From: Sphingomonadales bacterium
GTDB lineage: Bacteria > Pseudomonadota > Alphaproteobacteria > Sphingomonadales > Sphingomonadaceae
Assembly: GCA_018971065.1 (NCBI GenBank)
Contig: JAGWVC010000022.1
Span: forward strand, 1-44,610
Direction: 5' to 3'
Length of the DNA stretch: 44,610 nucleotides
Position numbers and translations under genes: made by a program. The notes under the pieces are model-generated. The model searched no databases. It was not told the DNA's origin and worked only from the letters and a program-made list of their open reading frames with translations. The stretch's first letter is position 1. The number at the start of each line of letters is the position of its first letter. This document shows positions 1-9,139 of the stretch, in pieces.

Positions 1-9
1 AGAAATAAG

Positions 10-86
10 TGGTCGGGGAGAGAGGATTCGAACCTCCGGCCCCTGCCTCCCGAAGACAGTGCTCTACCAGGCTGAGCTACTCCCCG
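10..86 (-). tRNA. tRNA-Pro (anticodon CGG), CCA encoded
   Basis: On the minus strand the sequence folds as a complete cloverleaf. The 7-bp acceptor stem is CGGGGAG with CTCCCCG, followed by A73 and an encoded CCA. The D arm begins TAGCTCAG, the T loop is TTCGAAT, and the anticodon stem CTGTC/GGCAG encloses the loop TTCGGGA. The loop gives anticodon CGG and G37, as expected for tRNA-Pro reading CCG codons, which are frequent in this GC-rich DNA. The gene runs toward the window edge. Confidence 0.95.
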
Positions 87-318
87 ACCGATCGAACCAC
101 CGGAGTGGTGCGAGGCAGGAGCGCGCCTATAGGGGGCGTTTTGCCGGGTGGCAAGCGGCCATTGCAGGAAAGCCCGATTTGCTTGCGATTGCCCGATTTC
201 GTCCAATATTTCAGCCGGACACCGTAGTTTGCACAAGGAATGCGCCGGAGGAAGGATTAACCGGAATTTCAGAGGTTTGGCCTAAAGCGTAACGCTCACC
301 CAGCGAGGAACCGCGAAC
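87..318. other. Intergenic gap with no gene seen
   Basis: This stretch separates the minus-strand tRNA-Pro from the plus-strand GGDEF/EAL gene, so it should carry two divergent promoters. I see no convincing ORF, repeat or terminator. A short hairpin ACCAC-CGGA-GTGGT lies just upstream of the tRNA. A GAGGAA ribosome-binding site at about 304-309 serves the TTG start at 319. Confidence 0.5.
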
Positions 319-2016
319 TTGGCCGGCACCCATGACATCAATCCGCTGAGCGCGATCCTCGCGATCAAGGACGAATTGATCGAGCGCGCCCGCAAGGCGG
401 ACCGCGATGTGCTGGTGCTGGGCATCACCGCTGCGGCCATCATCCTGTTCGTCGGCACCGGCGGCTCCGCGCTGAGCAGCGTCGTCGGCTCTATGGCCGG
501 CGTCGGGCTGGGGCCGGACAAGCTGCTGACCAATGCGCTGCTGCTGAACATCGCGCTCGTGATCTTCGGCTGGCGGCGGTATGACCAGCTTGTCCTGGAA
601 GTGGCCGAACGCCGCCGCGCCGAGGAACACGCCAAGCTGCTGGCCGAAACCGATGCGCTGACCGGTTGCCTGAACCGCCGCTCGATCGGGCCGCACACCG
701 ATACGCTGATCGCCGAAGCAGAAGCGCGCGGTGAAGTGACCGCATTCATCATGATCGACCTCGACAAGTTCAAGCAGGTCAACGATTTCCACGGCCATGC
801 CGCCGGCGATGCCTTGCTGGTGGCCTGCGCGCGGCGGATTTCCGACCTGCTGCCGCAGGGCTCGCTGGTGGCGCGGCTGGGCGGCGATGAGTTCGCTTGC
901 GTGGTCTCGTTCGATCCGCACCGGACCGATGTGATCGACGCGCTGGCCGAGCGGATCATCCGCGCGGTTTCGGCGCCGGTAACCGCCGGCGGGTTCCAGG
1001 GGCAGATCACCGTATCGCTCGGCGTGACCCGCAGCGATTACCGCAACCAGTTCAGCCAGGGACCGACCACCGCCGCGACGCTGCTGCACATGGCCGACAT
1101 CGCCATGTACCAGGCCAAGAAGCAGGGACGGAACCGCCATCTGTGGTTCGAAGGCACGATGGAAAGCGAGATCCGCTATCGCAGCGAACTGGAAAGCGCG
1201 ATCAAGCGCGGCATCGCGCAGGGCGAGTTCGTGCCCTATTACGAACAGCAGATCGACCTGATCTCGGGCGAGCTGACCGGCTTCGAGATGCTGGCACGGT
1301 GGCTTTCGCCGCAGATGGGGCTGGTGGGGCCGGAAATCTTCATCCCGATTGCCGAGGAAATCGGGGTGATCGGCGAACTTTCGGAAAAGGTGATTGCCCA
1401 GGCGCTGCGGCACGCCCGCGACTGGGCGCCGCACCTGACACTGTCGGTGAACATCTCGCCGATCCAGCTTCGTGATCCGTGGTTCGCGCAGAAGCTGCTG
1501 AAGCTGCTGGTGGAGGCGAACTTCCCGCCCAACCGGCTGGACATCGAGATCACCGAGACCTGCCTGCACCAGAACATCTCGGGGGTTCACACGCTGATCA
1601 CCAGCCTGAAGAATCAGGGCATCGGCATCAGCCTCGACGATTTCGGCACCGGCTATTCATCGCTGTCGCAATTGAAGTCGCTGCCGTTCGACCGCATCAA
1701 GATCGATCGCAGCTTCGTGACGACGATGGGCCGTGATGCCGACAGCGAGACCATCGTCAACTCGATCAAGTCGCTGGGCGAAGGTTTCGGCCTGCCGATC
1801 ACCGCCGAGGGCATCGAGACCGAGGAAGTGCTGCAGAAGCTGCGCGCGCTGGGCAACTTCAAGGGCCAGGGCTATCTCTATGGCCGCCCCGCCCCGTTCG
1901 AGACGATCAACGCGCTGTTGGCCGAGCGCAACCTGCTGGGCGGCGCCAGACCGGTGGCGAACGCTAAGGCCGATCCCGCCGCGAAGGCCGACGATCGCGG
2001 CACCCGCGTGGCGTGA
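319..2016 (+). CDS. Membrane GGDEF/EAL domain cyclic-di-GMP protein
   Basis: A 565-residue protein combining a diguanylate cyclase-type and a phosphodiesterase-type domain, so it makes and/or breaks the second messenger c-di-GMP at the inner membrane. Two hydrophobic segments near residues 31-50 and 72-90 anchor it. The GGDEF domain (about 100-270) has an intact GGDEF motif near residue 188, but the RxxD inhibitory site normally just before it is absent (QGSL-type residues instead). The EAL domain (about 290-545) has EML in place of EAL. It keeps the catalytic set: that Glu, VNIS, EITE, DDFGTG, IKID, AEGIE and the late Gln (KGQGYLYG). The TTG start is chosen because GAGG lies about 9 bases upstream and no better start exists. 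Whether the cyclase, the phosphodiesterase or both are active cannot be told from sequence. Confidence 0.9.
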   Translation: MAGTHDINPLSAILAIKDELIERARKADRDVLVLGITAAAIILFVGTGGSALSSVVGSMAGVGLGPDKLLTNALLLNIALVIFGWRRYDQLVLEVAERRRAEEHAKLLAETDALTGCLNRRSIGPHTDTLIAEAEARGEVTAFIMIDLDKFKQVNDFHGHAAGDALLVACARRISDLLPQGSLVARLGGDEFACVVSFDPHRTDVIDALAERIIRAVSAPVTAGGFQGQITVSLGVTRSDYRNQFSQGPTTAATLLHMADIAMYQAKKQGRNRHLWFEGTMESEIRYRSELESAIKRGIAQGEFVPYYEQQIDLISGELTGFEMLARWLSPQMGLVGPEIFIPIAEEIGVIGELSEKVIAQALRHARDWAPHLTLSVNISPIQLRDPWFAQKLLKLLVEANFPPNRLDIEITETCLHQNISGVHTLITSLKNQGIGISLDDFGTGYSSLSQLKSLPFDRIKIDRSFVTTMGRDADSETIVNSIKSLGEGFGLPITAEGIETEEVLQKLRALGNFKGQGYLYGRPAPFETINALLAERNLLGGARPVANAKADPAAKADDRGTRVA

Positions 2017-2075
2017 ACGTCCCGGCTTGAGGTTCATTCTGGACCTGGGCCGTGGAGCCGCCTAGAGCGCGCACC

Positions 2076-2888
2076 ATGCGTGTTTCCTTCATCAAGATGC
2101 ATGGTCTGGGCAACGATTTCGTCGTGCTGGACGGGCGTGGGCAGCCGCTGCCGGCGATGGATGCCGTGCTGGCGCGCGCGCTGGCCGACCGGCACACCGG
2201 CATCGGCTGCGACCAGTTGATCGTGATCGGCGCATCCGGCCGCGCCGACGTGGCCATGCGGATCTTCAACCAGGACGGCAGCGAAGTGGCGGCCTGCGGC
2301 AATGCCACCCGCGCGGTCGGGCTGCTGCTGGGCAAGCCCGCCAGCATCGAAACGCTGGCCGGCATTCTGGAAGCCGCGCCCGATGCCGCCGGGGTGGCGG
2401 TGGAGATGGGGCGGCCCCGTTTCGACTGGCACGCCATTCCGCTGGCTTATGCGATGGATACGCTGGTGATGCCGGTGGGCTGGGATGGGCTGGAAAGCCC
2501 CACGGCCGTGAACGTCGGCAATCCGCACGCGGTGTTCTTCGTGCCCGATTGCGACGCGGTGGCGCTGGATGCGCTGGGGCCGGTGATCGAGCACGATCCG
2601 CTGTTTCCCGAACGCGTCAACGTCAACGTGGCGACGGTGGTTTCGCGGCAGCATCTGCGCCTGCGCGTGTGGGAACGCGGCGCCGGGCTGACCCTGGCCT
2701 GCGGCACCGGCGCCTGCGCCAGCGCCGTGGCGGCGATGCGGCGCGGGCTGTGCGATCGCGCGGTGACGGTCAGTCTGCCCGGCGGCGACCTGCGGATCGA
2801 ATGGCGCGGCGACGACGTGATCGTGATGACCGGCCCGGCCACCGAAAGCTTTCGCGGCAGCTTCGAGAGCGCGGACTTTATCGCGTGA
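2076..2888 (+). CDS. dapF: Diaminopimelate epimerase
   Basis: Interconverts LL- and meso-diaminopimelate in the cytoplasm, supplying meso-DAP for peptidoglycan and for lysine. The 270-residue protein opens with the family signature MRVSFIKMHGLGNDF. It has both catalytic cysteines of this two-base racemase fold, one in ACGNATR (about residue 74) and one in ACGTGACA (about 215). The ATG at 2076 is preferred over an in-frame GTG at 2052, because homologues begin at the M-x-F-x-K-M-H-G-x-GNDF segment. It is the first gene of an overlapping run dapF-mtaB-ftsY-yciB. Confidence 0.96.
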   Translation: MRVSFIKMHGLGNDFVVLDGRGQPLPAMDAVLARALADRHTGIGCDQLIVIGASGRADVAMRIFNQDGSEVAACGNATRAVGLLLGKPASIETLAGILEAAPDAAGVAVEMGRPRFDWHAIPLAYAMDTLVMPVGWDGLESPTAVNVGNPHAVFFVPDCDAVALDALGPVIEHDPLFPERVNVNVATVVSRQHLRLRVWERGAGLTLACGTGACASAVAAMRRGLCDRAVTVSLPGGDLRIEWRGDDVIVMTGPATESFRGSFESADFIA

Positions 2889-4060
2889 CGGTTGAGGTGA
2901 TTTCGCTGGGGTGCCGACTGAACCTGTCGGAAAGCGAAAGCCTGCGGGCGATGCTGGATGCCGAGAGCAATCTGGTGGTGGTGAATTCCTGCGCGGTGAC
3001 CGGCGCGGCGCTGCGCGAGACGCGGGCGGCGATCCGCAAGGCGCGGCGGGCACGGCCCGATGCGCGCCTGCTGGTGACGGGGTGCGCGGCGGAGACTGAC
3101 CGGGCCGCGCTGGCGCGGATGGCCGAGGTGGACGGCTTCGTCGCCAATGGCGCCAAGCTGGACCCGCGCGCGTGGAACGTGTCCGCCAGCGCGGCAGCGC
3201 CGCGCCCTGCCCTGCATACCCGCGCGTTCGTCGCGGTGCAGACCGGGTGCGACCATGCCTGCACGTTCTGCGTGATTCCCGAGGGACGCGGGGGCAGCCG
3301 GTCACGTTCGGCCGATGACGTGTGCGGGGAGATTGCCCGCGCGGTCGATGCCGGCGTGCGCGAGGTGGTGCTGACCGCCGTGGACCTGACCGCGTGGGGT
3401 CAGGACCTTGATGGCGCGCCACCGCTGGGGGCGCTGGTGCGCGCCATACTCGATGAGTGTCCGGCCCTGCCCCGGCTGCGGCTGTCCTCGCTCGATCCGG
3501 GCGAGATCGACGGCGAGTTGTTCGAATTGCTGGCCGGCGAGGCGCGGGTGATGCCGCAGGTGCATCTGTCGCTGCAGCATGGCGACGACCTGATCCTGAA
3601 GCGGATGAAGCGGCGGCATTCGCGTGCCGATGCGGCGGCGCTGGTGGCGGGCCTGCGGGCGCGGCGGCCGGACATCGCGGTGGGCGCCGACCTGATCGCC
3701 GGGTTCCCCACCGAGGATGACGCGGCGCATGCGGCGAACCTTTCGGCGGTGCGCGAACTGGGCATCGTGCATGGCCATGTGTTTCCGTTCTCGGCGCGCG
3801 GGCGCACCCCGGCGGCGCGGATGCCGCAGGTGGAGCGCACGGTGATCAAGGCGCGCGCGGCGGAATTGCGCGGCGCGGTTGCAGCGGAGCGGGCGCGTTG
3901 GCTGGCATCGCTGGTGGCCGTGCCGCAAAAGGTGCTGGCGGAGCGCGACGGCACCGGGCATTCGGAAAACTTCGCGCGGGTGCGTTTGCCCGAGGGTATT
4001 GCGGCAGGAGATGTGGTGACGGTGGTTCCCAACGGCGTGGATGTGGGGTTGCTGGCATGA
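2885..4060 (+). CDS. mtaB: tRNA N6-threonylcarbamoyladenosine (t6A37) methylthiotransferase MtaB
   Basis: A radical SAM enzyme that adds a methylthio group to t6A37 of ANN-decoding tRNAs. The 391-residue protein has the three N-terminal UPF0004-domain cysteines (C10 in LGCRLN, C36 in NSCAVT, C67 in TGCAAE) that hold the auxiliary 4Fe-4S cluster. The radical SAM triad CxxxCxxC is at C122, C126 and C129. A TRAM-like tail occupies roughly the last 55 residues. The GTG start at 2885 overlaps the dapF stop as GTGA and puts LGCRLN at the expected position. Its own stop overlaps the ftsY start as ATGA, so translational coupling is likely. MiaB is less likely because the protein is short and has the MtaB-type start. 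Confidence 0.92.
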   Translation: MTVEVISLGCRLNLSESESLRAMLDAESNLVVVNSCAVTGAALRETRAAIRKARRARPDARLLVTGCAAETDRAALARMAEVDGFVANGAKLDPRAWNVSASAAAPRPALHTRAFVAVQTGCDHACTFCVIPEGRGGSRSRSADDVCGEIARAVDAGVREVVLTAVDLTAWGQDLDGAPPLGALVRAILDECPALPRLRLSSLDPGEIDGELFELLAGEARVMPQVHLSLQHGDDLILKRMKRRHSRADAAALVAGLRARRPDIAVGADLIAGFPTEDDAAHAANLSAVRELGIVHGHVFPFSARGRTPAARMPQVERTVIKARAAELRGAVAAERARWLASLVAVPQKVLAERDGTGHSENFARVRLPEGIAAGDVVTVVPNGVDVGLLA

Positions 4061-4992
4061 GCGAGGGCGGCGAAAAGCGCACTTGGGCGCAGCGCCTGTT
4101 CGGCGGATTCGCGCGGACCAGCGAACGGCTGGGCGAAAATTTGGCCGGTATCGTCGGTGCCACCCGGCTCAACCCGGACCAGCTCGACGAGCTGGAGGAC
4201 GCGCTGATCCTGTCCGACCTGGGGCCACGCGCGGCGGCACGAATTCGCGCGAAGCTGGAGGACGAACGCTTCGAGCGCGGCGCCGACCTGCCCGCGATCC
4301 GCGAGGCGGTGGCCCGCGAGATCGCGGCGATCCTGCGGCCGGTGGCGAAACCACTGGAAGTGACCGCGTTCCCGCGCCCGCATGTGGTGCTGGTGATCGG
4401 CGTCAACGGATCGGGCAAGACCACGACCATCGCCAAGCTGGCGCACCTGTTCCAGGAGCAGGACTATGCGGTGATGCTGGCGGCGGGCGACACGTTCCGC
4501 GCGGCGGCGATCGGGCAATTGGGCGTCTGGGCCGAGCGGCTGGGCGTGCCGATCGTCAAGGGCCCGGAAGGCGGCGACCCGGCATCTGTGGTGTTCGACG
4601 CGGTGAAGGCGGCGACCGACAAGGGCACCGACGCGCTGATCGTCGATACCGCCGGGCGGCTCCAGAACAAGCGCGAACTGATGGACGAACTCGCCAAGAT
4701 CAGGCGGGTGCTGGCGCGACTGAATCCGGAAGCGCCGCATGACGTGGTGCTGGTGCTCGACGCGACGAACGGGCAGAACGCCCTGTCGCAGATCGAGATC
4801 TTCAAGGAGGTGGCCGGCGTTACCGGTCTTGTCATGACCAAGCTTGATGGAACCGCGCGCGGCGGGGTGCTGGTGGCGGCGGCCGAACAGTACGGCCTGC
4901 CGATCCACGCGATCGGCGTCGGCGAGACGATGGACGACCTGCGCCCGTTCGATCCCGATCTGGTCGCGCGCGTGATCGCGGGGGTGGCGTGA
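4057..4992 (+). CDS. ftsY: Signal recognition particle receptor FtsY
   Basis: The SRP-docking GTPase that delivers ribosome-nascent chain complexes to the inner membrane translocon. The 311-residue protein has a short N-terminal region, a helical N domain (about 20-95) and an SRP-type G domain. The P-loop GVNGSGKT is at 115-122, DTAGR at 197-201 and TKLDG at 261-265. The long acidic A domain of E. coli FtsY is absent, as is usual in alphaproteobacteria. The ATG at 4057 overlaps the mtaB stop as ATGA. The following gene starts within its stop region. Confidence 0.97.
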   Translation: MSEGGEKRTWAQRLFGGFARTSERLGENLAGIVGATRLNPDQLDELEDALILSDLGPRAAARIRAKLEDERFERGADLPAIREAVAREIAAILRPVAKPLEVTAFPRPHVVLVIGVNGSGKTTTIAKLAHLFQEQDYAVMLAAGDTFRAAAIGQLGVWAERLGVPIVKGPEGGDPASVVFDAVKAATDKGTDALIVDTAGRLQNKRELMDELAKIRRVLARLNPEAPHDVVLVLDATNGQNALSQIEIFKEVAGVTGLVMTKLDGTARGGVLVAAAEQYGLPIHAIGVGETMDDLRPFDPDLVARVIAGVA

Positions 4993-5642
4993 TGGCTGGG
5001 CAGAAGGCCAAAGGCTCCACCTGGATCAACTTCGCGGTCGATTATGGCCCGGTGCTGGTGTTCTTTCTGACTTATCGCCACTTTGCCCCGGCCAACCACG
5101 ACAAGCCCGTCGCCGAAGTGTTCGCGGTGGTGACATCCACCGTCGCGTTCATGGCGGCGGCGGTGGTGGCGCTGGCGGTATCGTGGTGGAAGCTGAAGCG
5201 CATCTCGGCGATGCTGGGGCTGTCCACCGCGCTGATCGTGGTGTTTGGCGGCTTGACCGTGCTGCTGCGCGACAGCTTCTGGATTCAGGTGAAGCCCACG
5301 GTGATCTACCTGCTGTTCGGCGGGGCGCTGCTGGGCGGCTGGTGGACGGGCAAACCGCTGCTGAAGATACTGCTGTCCGCCGCGTTCGAGGGGCTGGACG
5401 ATGCCGGCTGGATGATCCTGTCACGCAACTGGGGCTGGTTCTTCCTGTTCTTCGCCGCGCTGAACGAGGTGCTGCGCCACTACTACAACATCGGCAACAA
5501 CGGTTTCGGCACGTGGATCGCGCTGAAGCTGTGGCTGTTCATGCCGATCTCGCTGCTGTTCACCTTCGCGCATATCCCGATGCTGCTGCGCCACGGGCTG
5601 GGCGACGAGCCGCCGGTGGATGTGGGCGGCGAGGCAGGGTGA
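4992..5642 (+). CDS. yciB: Inner membrane-spanning septation protein A family (YciB/IspZ)
   Basis: A 216-residue polytopic membrane protein of the YciB/IspZ/septation protein A family, linked to septation and envelope integrity with no settled biochemical activity. The N-terminus around INFAVDYGPVLVFFLTY is a good family match, and about five to six hydrophobic segments follow. ATG at 4992 overlaps the last base of the ftsY stop; a GTG directly before it (4989) is an alternative giving one extra Met. It closes the dapF-mtaB-ftsY-yciB overlapping run. Confidence 0.9.
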   Translation: MAGQKAKGSTWINFAVDYGPVLVFFLTYRHFAPANHDKPVAEVFAVVTSTVAFMAAAVVALAVSWWKLKRISAMLGLSTALIVVFGGLTVLLRDSFWIQVKPTVIYLLFGGALLGGWWTGKPLLKILLSAAFEGLDDAGWMILSRNWGWFFLFFAALNEVLRHYYNIGNNGFGTWIALKLWLFMPISLLFTFAHIPMLLRHGLGDEPPVDVGGEAG

Positions 5643-5809
5643 GCGATTCAACCGGGTTGAAACGTTTTCCCTGCGCGACGGGCTGTCGAAACGGGGTGAC
5701 ATTGGCCGCGAATGTGCCAATAAGGGGCGCGCCGGTGCCTGTCGCCGGCCAACAGTAATTCTGCGCGCCCTGCTCCATTCCCGGGCGCTGACAAGAAAGG
5801 GGGAACCCC

Positions 5810-6382
5810 ATGGCCAAGTTCTTCGGAAATCTTCATCTCGTACTCGTCGTCGGGCTGGTTGCGGCCATCGCCGTGATGGTGGGCTTCAGCGGCACCGCCC
5901 CGCTCGATTCGAACGCCGTGCTGCACTGGCTGCACGTGTTCTTCGGCATCCTGTGGATCGGCCTGCTCTATTACCTCAACTTCGTGCAGGTGCCGACGAT
6001 GCCGTCCGTGCCCGCCGAACTGAAGAAGGGCGTCACCGGCTACATCGCGCCGAAGGTGTTCTTCTTCTTCCGCTATGCCGCGCTGCTGACGCTGATCACC
6101 GGCCTCGCGATCGCCGGGCAGAACCACTACCTGGTTCCGGCGCTGACCTTCGCGGGTGAAGGCAACGTCAAGCTGATCGGCCTTGGCATGTGGCTCGCCA
6201 TCATCATGGCGTTCAACGTGTGGGTGATCATCTGGCCGGCCCAGAAGAAGATCCTGGGCCTGATCGAGGCGACCGACGCCGAGAAGGCTGCCGCCGCGCC
6301 GCGCGCGCTGATCGCCAGCCGCACCAACCTGCTGCTGTCGCTGCCGATGCTGTGGGCGATGGCCAGCGCCAACCTGAGCTGA
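5810..6382 (+). CDS. PuuD-like (urate hydroxylase N-terminal domain family) membrane protein
   Basis: A 190-residue protein with about four to five membrane segments. It resembles the membrane part of PuuD-type urate oxidases (LHWLHVFFGILWIGLLYYLNFVQ near residues 42-65). Full PuuD proteins carry a C-terminal cytochrome c domain; there is no CxxCH here and the protein ends after the membrane part. The neighbours are not purine genes, so urate oxidation should not be assumed. A conserved His in the HWLH segment suggests possible heme or metal ligation, which is inference. A strong ribosome-binding site (GGGGGAA) lies just before the ATG. A terminator follows at 6405-6442. Confidence 0.7.
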   Translation: MAKFFGNLHLVLVVGLVAAIAVMVGFSGTAPLDSNAVLHWLHVFFGILWIGLLYYLNFVQVPTMPSVPAELKKGVTGYIAPKVFFFFRYAALLTLITGLAIAGQNHYLVPALTFAGEGNVKLIGLGMWLAIIMAFNVWVIIWPAQKKILGLIEATDAEKAAAAPRALIASRTNLLLSLPMLWAMASANLS

Positions 6383-6404
6383 TCTTTCGGCTTTGCGCTG
6401 ACGG

Positions 6405-6442
6405 AAAAGGGCCGTCGCTCCGGAGGGAGCGGCGGCCCTTTT
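6405..6442. terminator. Bidirectional rho-independent terminator
   Basis: A 16-bp stem with a single G-T wobble and a 6-base loop: AAAAGGGCCGTCGCTC on the left, GAGCGGCGGCCCTTTT on the right. A-tract and T-tract flanks give a U-run in both directions. It sits exactly between the convergent PuuD-like gene (plus) and sodB (minus) and can end both transcripts. Confidence 0.9.
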
Positions 6443-6455
6443 GCTTGCCGGCAGA

Positions 6456-7079
6456 TCAGGCGCCCTGGTTGGCACGCATGACGCCATCCCCATCGAGGTT
6501 GCGCGCGACGAATTCCCAGTTGATGGCATTGGCCAGCACCGCCTTGACATGTGCGGCACGATCGTTGCGGTAATCGACGTAGTAGGCGTGCTCCCATACG
6601 TCGATCGTCAGCAGCGGCTTCAGGTTCTCGTGCAGCACCGGCGTATCGGCATCGTGCAGCGATGTGACCTTGAGGCGCCCGCCTTCCAGCACCAGCCAAG
6701 CCCAGCCGCTGGCGAAGTGGCCCACGGCTTCCTTTTCCAGCACGGCCAGCAGCGCATCATGGCTGCCGAAGCTCTCGGCGATGAGCGATTTCAACCGTCC
6801 CTCGGGCACCTGCTGCTCGGGCGACAGGCATTGCCAGTAGAAGCTGTGGTTCCAGATTTGCGCGGCGTTGGCGAACAGCGGCTGGTTGCCCGATTCCTTG
6901 GCCTTGCGGATCACCTGGCTCAGCCGCAGGTCGGTGTAGCCGGATTCGGCGACCAGCGCGTTGGCCTTCTCGACATAGGCCTTGTGGTGCTTGTCGTGGT
7001 GGTACGTGAAGGTTTCGGCAGAGATGGTGTCGCCGAAGGCATCCTTGGCGTAGGGCAGATCGGGCAGGCGGAAGGGCAT
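6456..7079 (-). CDS. sodB: Superoxide dismutase, Fe type
   Basis: Dismutates superoxide to oxygen and hydrogen peroxide in the cytoplasm. The 207-residue protein matches iron SODs in length and motifs. The metal ligands are H27 (in YHHDKHHKAY), H78 (NHSFYW), D160 and H164 (DVWEHAYY). The NAAQIWNHSFYW segment is of the FeSOD type; Fe versus Mn specificity is inferred from this. The ATG at 7079 gives the standard MPFRLPDLPY N-terminus. It is downstream of kup on the same strand with a 71-base gap, so it may have its own promoter. The terminator at 6405-6442 ends it. Confidence 0.95.
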   Translation of the reverse strand: MPFRLPDLPYAKDAFGDTISAETFTYHHDKHHKAYVEKANALVAESGYTDLRLSQVIRKAKESGNQPLFANAAQIWNHSFYWQCLSPEQQVPEGRLKSLIAESFGSHDALLAVLEKEAVGHFASGWAWLVLEGGRLKVTSLHDADTPVLHENLKPLLTIDVWEHAYYVDYRNDRAAHVKAVLANAINWEFVARNLDGDGVMRANQGA

Positions 7080-7150
7080 GAGGTATCCTTGCGATGGGTT
7101 CGCAAGGGTAACGGCCTGGACCGCGAATGGTGCCCAGCCTGTTCTCGGCG

Positions 7151-9070
7151 TCAGATCTCCACCTGGCTGCCCAGTTCGACGACCCGGTTCGTGGGCAGGC
7201 CGAAGAACTCCATCGCGCTGGCGGCGTTGCGCAGCATCCACGAGAACAGCTTTTCGCGCCACAGCGCCATGCCCGGCTTGGCCGAGGCAATCAGCGTCTG
7301 CCGCGACAAGAAGAAGCTGGTGCGCATCATGTCGAACGGCTCATCCCCGCAGACGCGCAGCCCCTTGAGATCGGTGGCGACGTTGGTCTCCTCCAGGAAG
7401 CCATAACGCAACGTCAGCCGATAGAACCCGCCGCCGAACGACTTGACGCTGACCCGTTCCGATTCGGGCACGGTGGGTACGTCCTGGATGGCGACGTTGA
7501 GCACGACGACGCGCTCATGCAGCACCTTGTTGTGCTTGATGTTGTGCAGCAGCGCGCTGGGCACGCCGGTCTTCGCGGCGGTCATGAACACGGCCGTGCC
7601 GGGGACGCGGATGGCGCTGGAATGCGCGCTCTTGGCGAAGACCTCGAACGGGATCGAATCCTCGGCCATGTTGGCGCGCATCAGCGCGCGACCCTTAGAC
7701 CAGGTGGTCAAAAGCGTGAAGATAACCACGCCCATCGCCAGCGGAATCCAGCCGCCATCGGGGATCTTGGTGAAGTTGGCCGAAAGGTACGCCCCGTCGA
7801 GCGCGAAGAACAGCGCCAGCAGCGGAATGGCGGTCCACGGCTTCCACTTCCACATCGTGAACAGCACGACCGCGAGCAGGAAGTTGTCGATCAGCATCGC
7901 GCCCGTCACCGCGATACCATAGGCGGCGGTGAGGTTGGACGAGCGCTGGAAGATCAGCACCAGCACGATCACCGCGATCATCAGCGCCCAGTTGATCGCG
8001 GGCACATAGATCTGCCCGGCGTTGGTGCTGGTGTACTTGATCGACATGCGCGGGATGAAGCCGAGTTGGATGGCCTGCTGGGTGACCGAGAAGGCGCCGG
8101 TGATGACCGCCTGCGAGGCGATGACGGCGGCCATGCTGGCAATCGCCAGCAGCGGCCACTGGAACCACTGCGGCGCCAGCAGGTAGAACGGGCTGGCCAG
8201 TGCCGCCGGGCTGCGGACCAGCAGCGCGGCCTGGCCCAGATAGTTCAGCACCAGCGCGGGCAGCACGAACGCCAGCCACGAGACGCGGATCGGCGAGCGG
8301 CCGAAGTGGCCCATGTCGGCATAGAGCGCTTCGGCGCCGGTGACGGCCAGCACCGCCGAGCCCATCGCCAGGAAGCCGCGGTGCGGATCGGCCAGGAACA
8401 TTTCCACCGCGTGATGCGGGCTGAGCGCCTGGATCACCGCCGGATAGGCGGCGATGCTGAGCCCGCCCAGCACCGCGATGGTGGCAAAATAGAACAGCAT
8501 GATCGGGCCGAAGAACGCCGCGACCTTGGCGGTGCCCCGGCTTTGAATCCAGAACAGCCCGGCCAGGATGACGCAGACCATCGGCACGACCGCCGAAGCG
8601 AATTCGGGGCGATAGACCGCAAGGCCTTCGATCGCGGAAAGCACCGACACCGCCGGGGTGATCATCGAATCGCCATAGAACAGCGAGGTGGCGAACACAC
8701 CCAGCAGGACGATGCCGCTGGACCAGACCTTGCCCGGCGAATGGCGGTTGATCAGCGCCAGCAGCGCCAGGCTGCCGCCCTCGCCCTTGTTGTCGGCGCG
8801 CATGATGACCATGACGTACTTGACCGTCACGATCACCATCATCGACCAGAACATCAGGCTGACGATGCCATAGATGTGCAGCAGGTCCAGCGGCAGGCGG
8901 TGATGTCCGGCGAACGTGTCGCGCATGGCATAGAGCGGGCTGGTGCCGATGTCGCCGAACACGACGCCGATCGCGCCGACGGCAAGCCCCAGCACGCTGC
9001 CGTGGGCATGGCCATGCGCGGCTACAGGGGCTTCGTCGGCGACCTGGGATGCTTCGTGGCTCATGCGCAT
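7151..9070 (-). CDS. kup: KUP-family potassium uptake protein
   Basis: A proton-coupled K+ importer of the inner membrane. The 639-residue protein has the usual Kup length. The signature [10 protein letters not shown] lies in the first membrane helix (about residues 39-48), about twelve hydrophobic segments follow to about residue 440, and there is a C-terminal cytoplasmic domain. A His/Ala-rich stretch precedes the first helix. Start choice is between the ATG at 9070 and a second ATG two codons later; neither has a strong ribosome-binding site. It lies 69 bases downstream of the ccm operon's last gene. Confidence 0.95.
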   Translation of the reverse strand: MRMSHEASQVADEAPVAAHGHAHGSVLGLAVGAIGVVFGDIGTSPLYAMRDTFAGHHRLPLDLLHIYGIVSLMFWSMMVIVTVKYVMVIMRADNKGEGGSLALLALINRHSPGKVWSSGIVLLGVFATSLFYGDSMITPAVSVLSAIEGLAVYRPEFASAVVPMVCVILAGLFWIQSRGTAKVAAFFGPIMLFYFATIAVLGGLSIAAYPAVIQALSPHHAVEMFLADPHRGFLAMGSAVLAVTGAEALYADMGHFGRSPIRVSWLAFVLPALVLNYLGQAALLVRSPAALASPFYLLAPQWFQWPLLAIASMAAVIASQAVITGAFSVTQQAIQLGFIPRMSIKYTSTNAGQIYVPAINWALMIAVIVLVLIFQRSSNLTAAYGIAVTGAMLIDNFLLAVVLFTMWKWKPWTAIPLLALFFALDGAYLSANFTKIPDGGWIPLAMGVVIFTLLTTWSKGRALMRANMAEDSIPFEVFAKSAHSSAIRVPGTAVFMTAAKTGVPSALLHNIKHNKVLHERVVVLNVAIQDVPTVPESERVSVKSFGGGFYRLTLRYGFLEETNVATDLKGLRVCGDEPFDMMRTSFFLSRQTLIASAKPGMALWREKLFSWMLRNAASAMEFFGLPTNRVVELGSQVEI

Positions 9071-9139
9071 GTGGCTCGCCGGTTACGATTCGTCGCGGGC
9101 GCTTAGCAGTGTCGCGATGCCGCGACAATCGTATCCGAC

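Noticed and set aside
5647..5661. TTCAACCGGGTTGAA palindrome after yciB as a terminator
   Set aside because: The practical stem is only 5 A/T-rich pairs, and the TTTT that follows is weak support. It may be chance.
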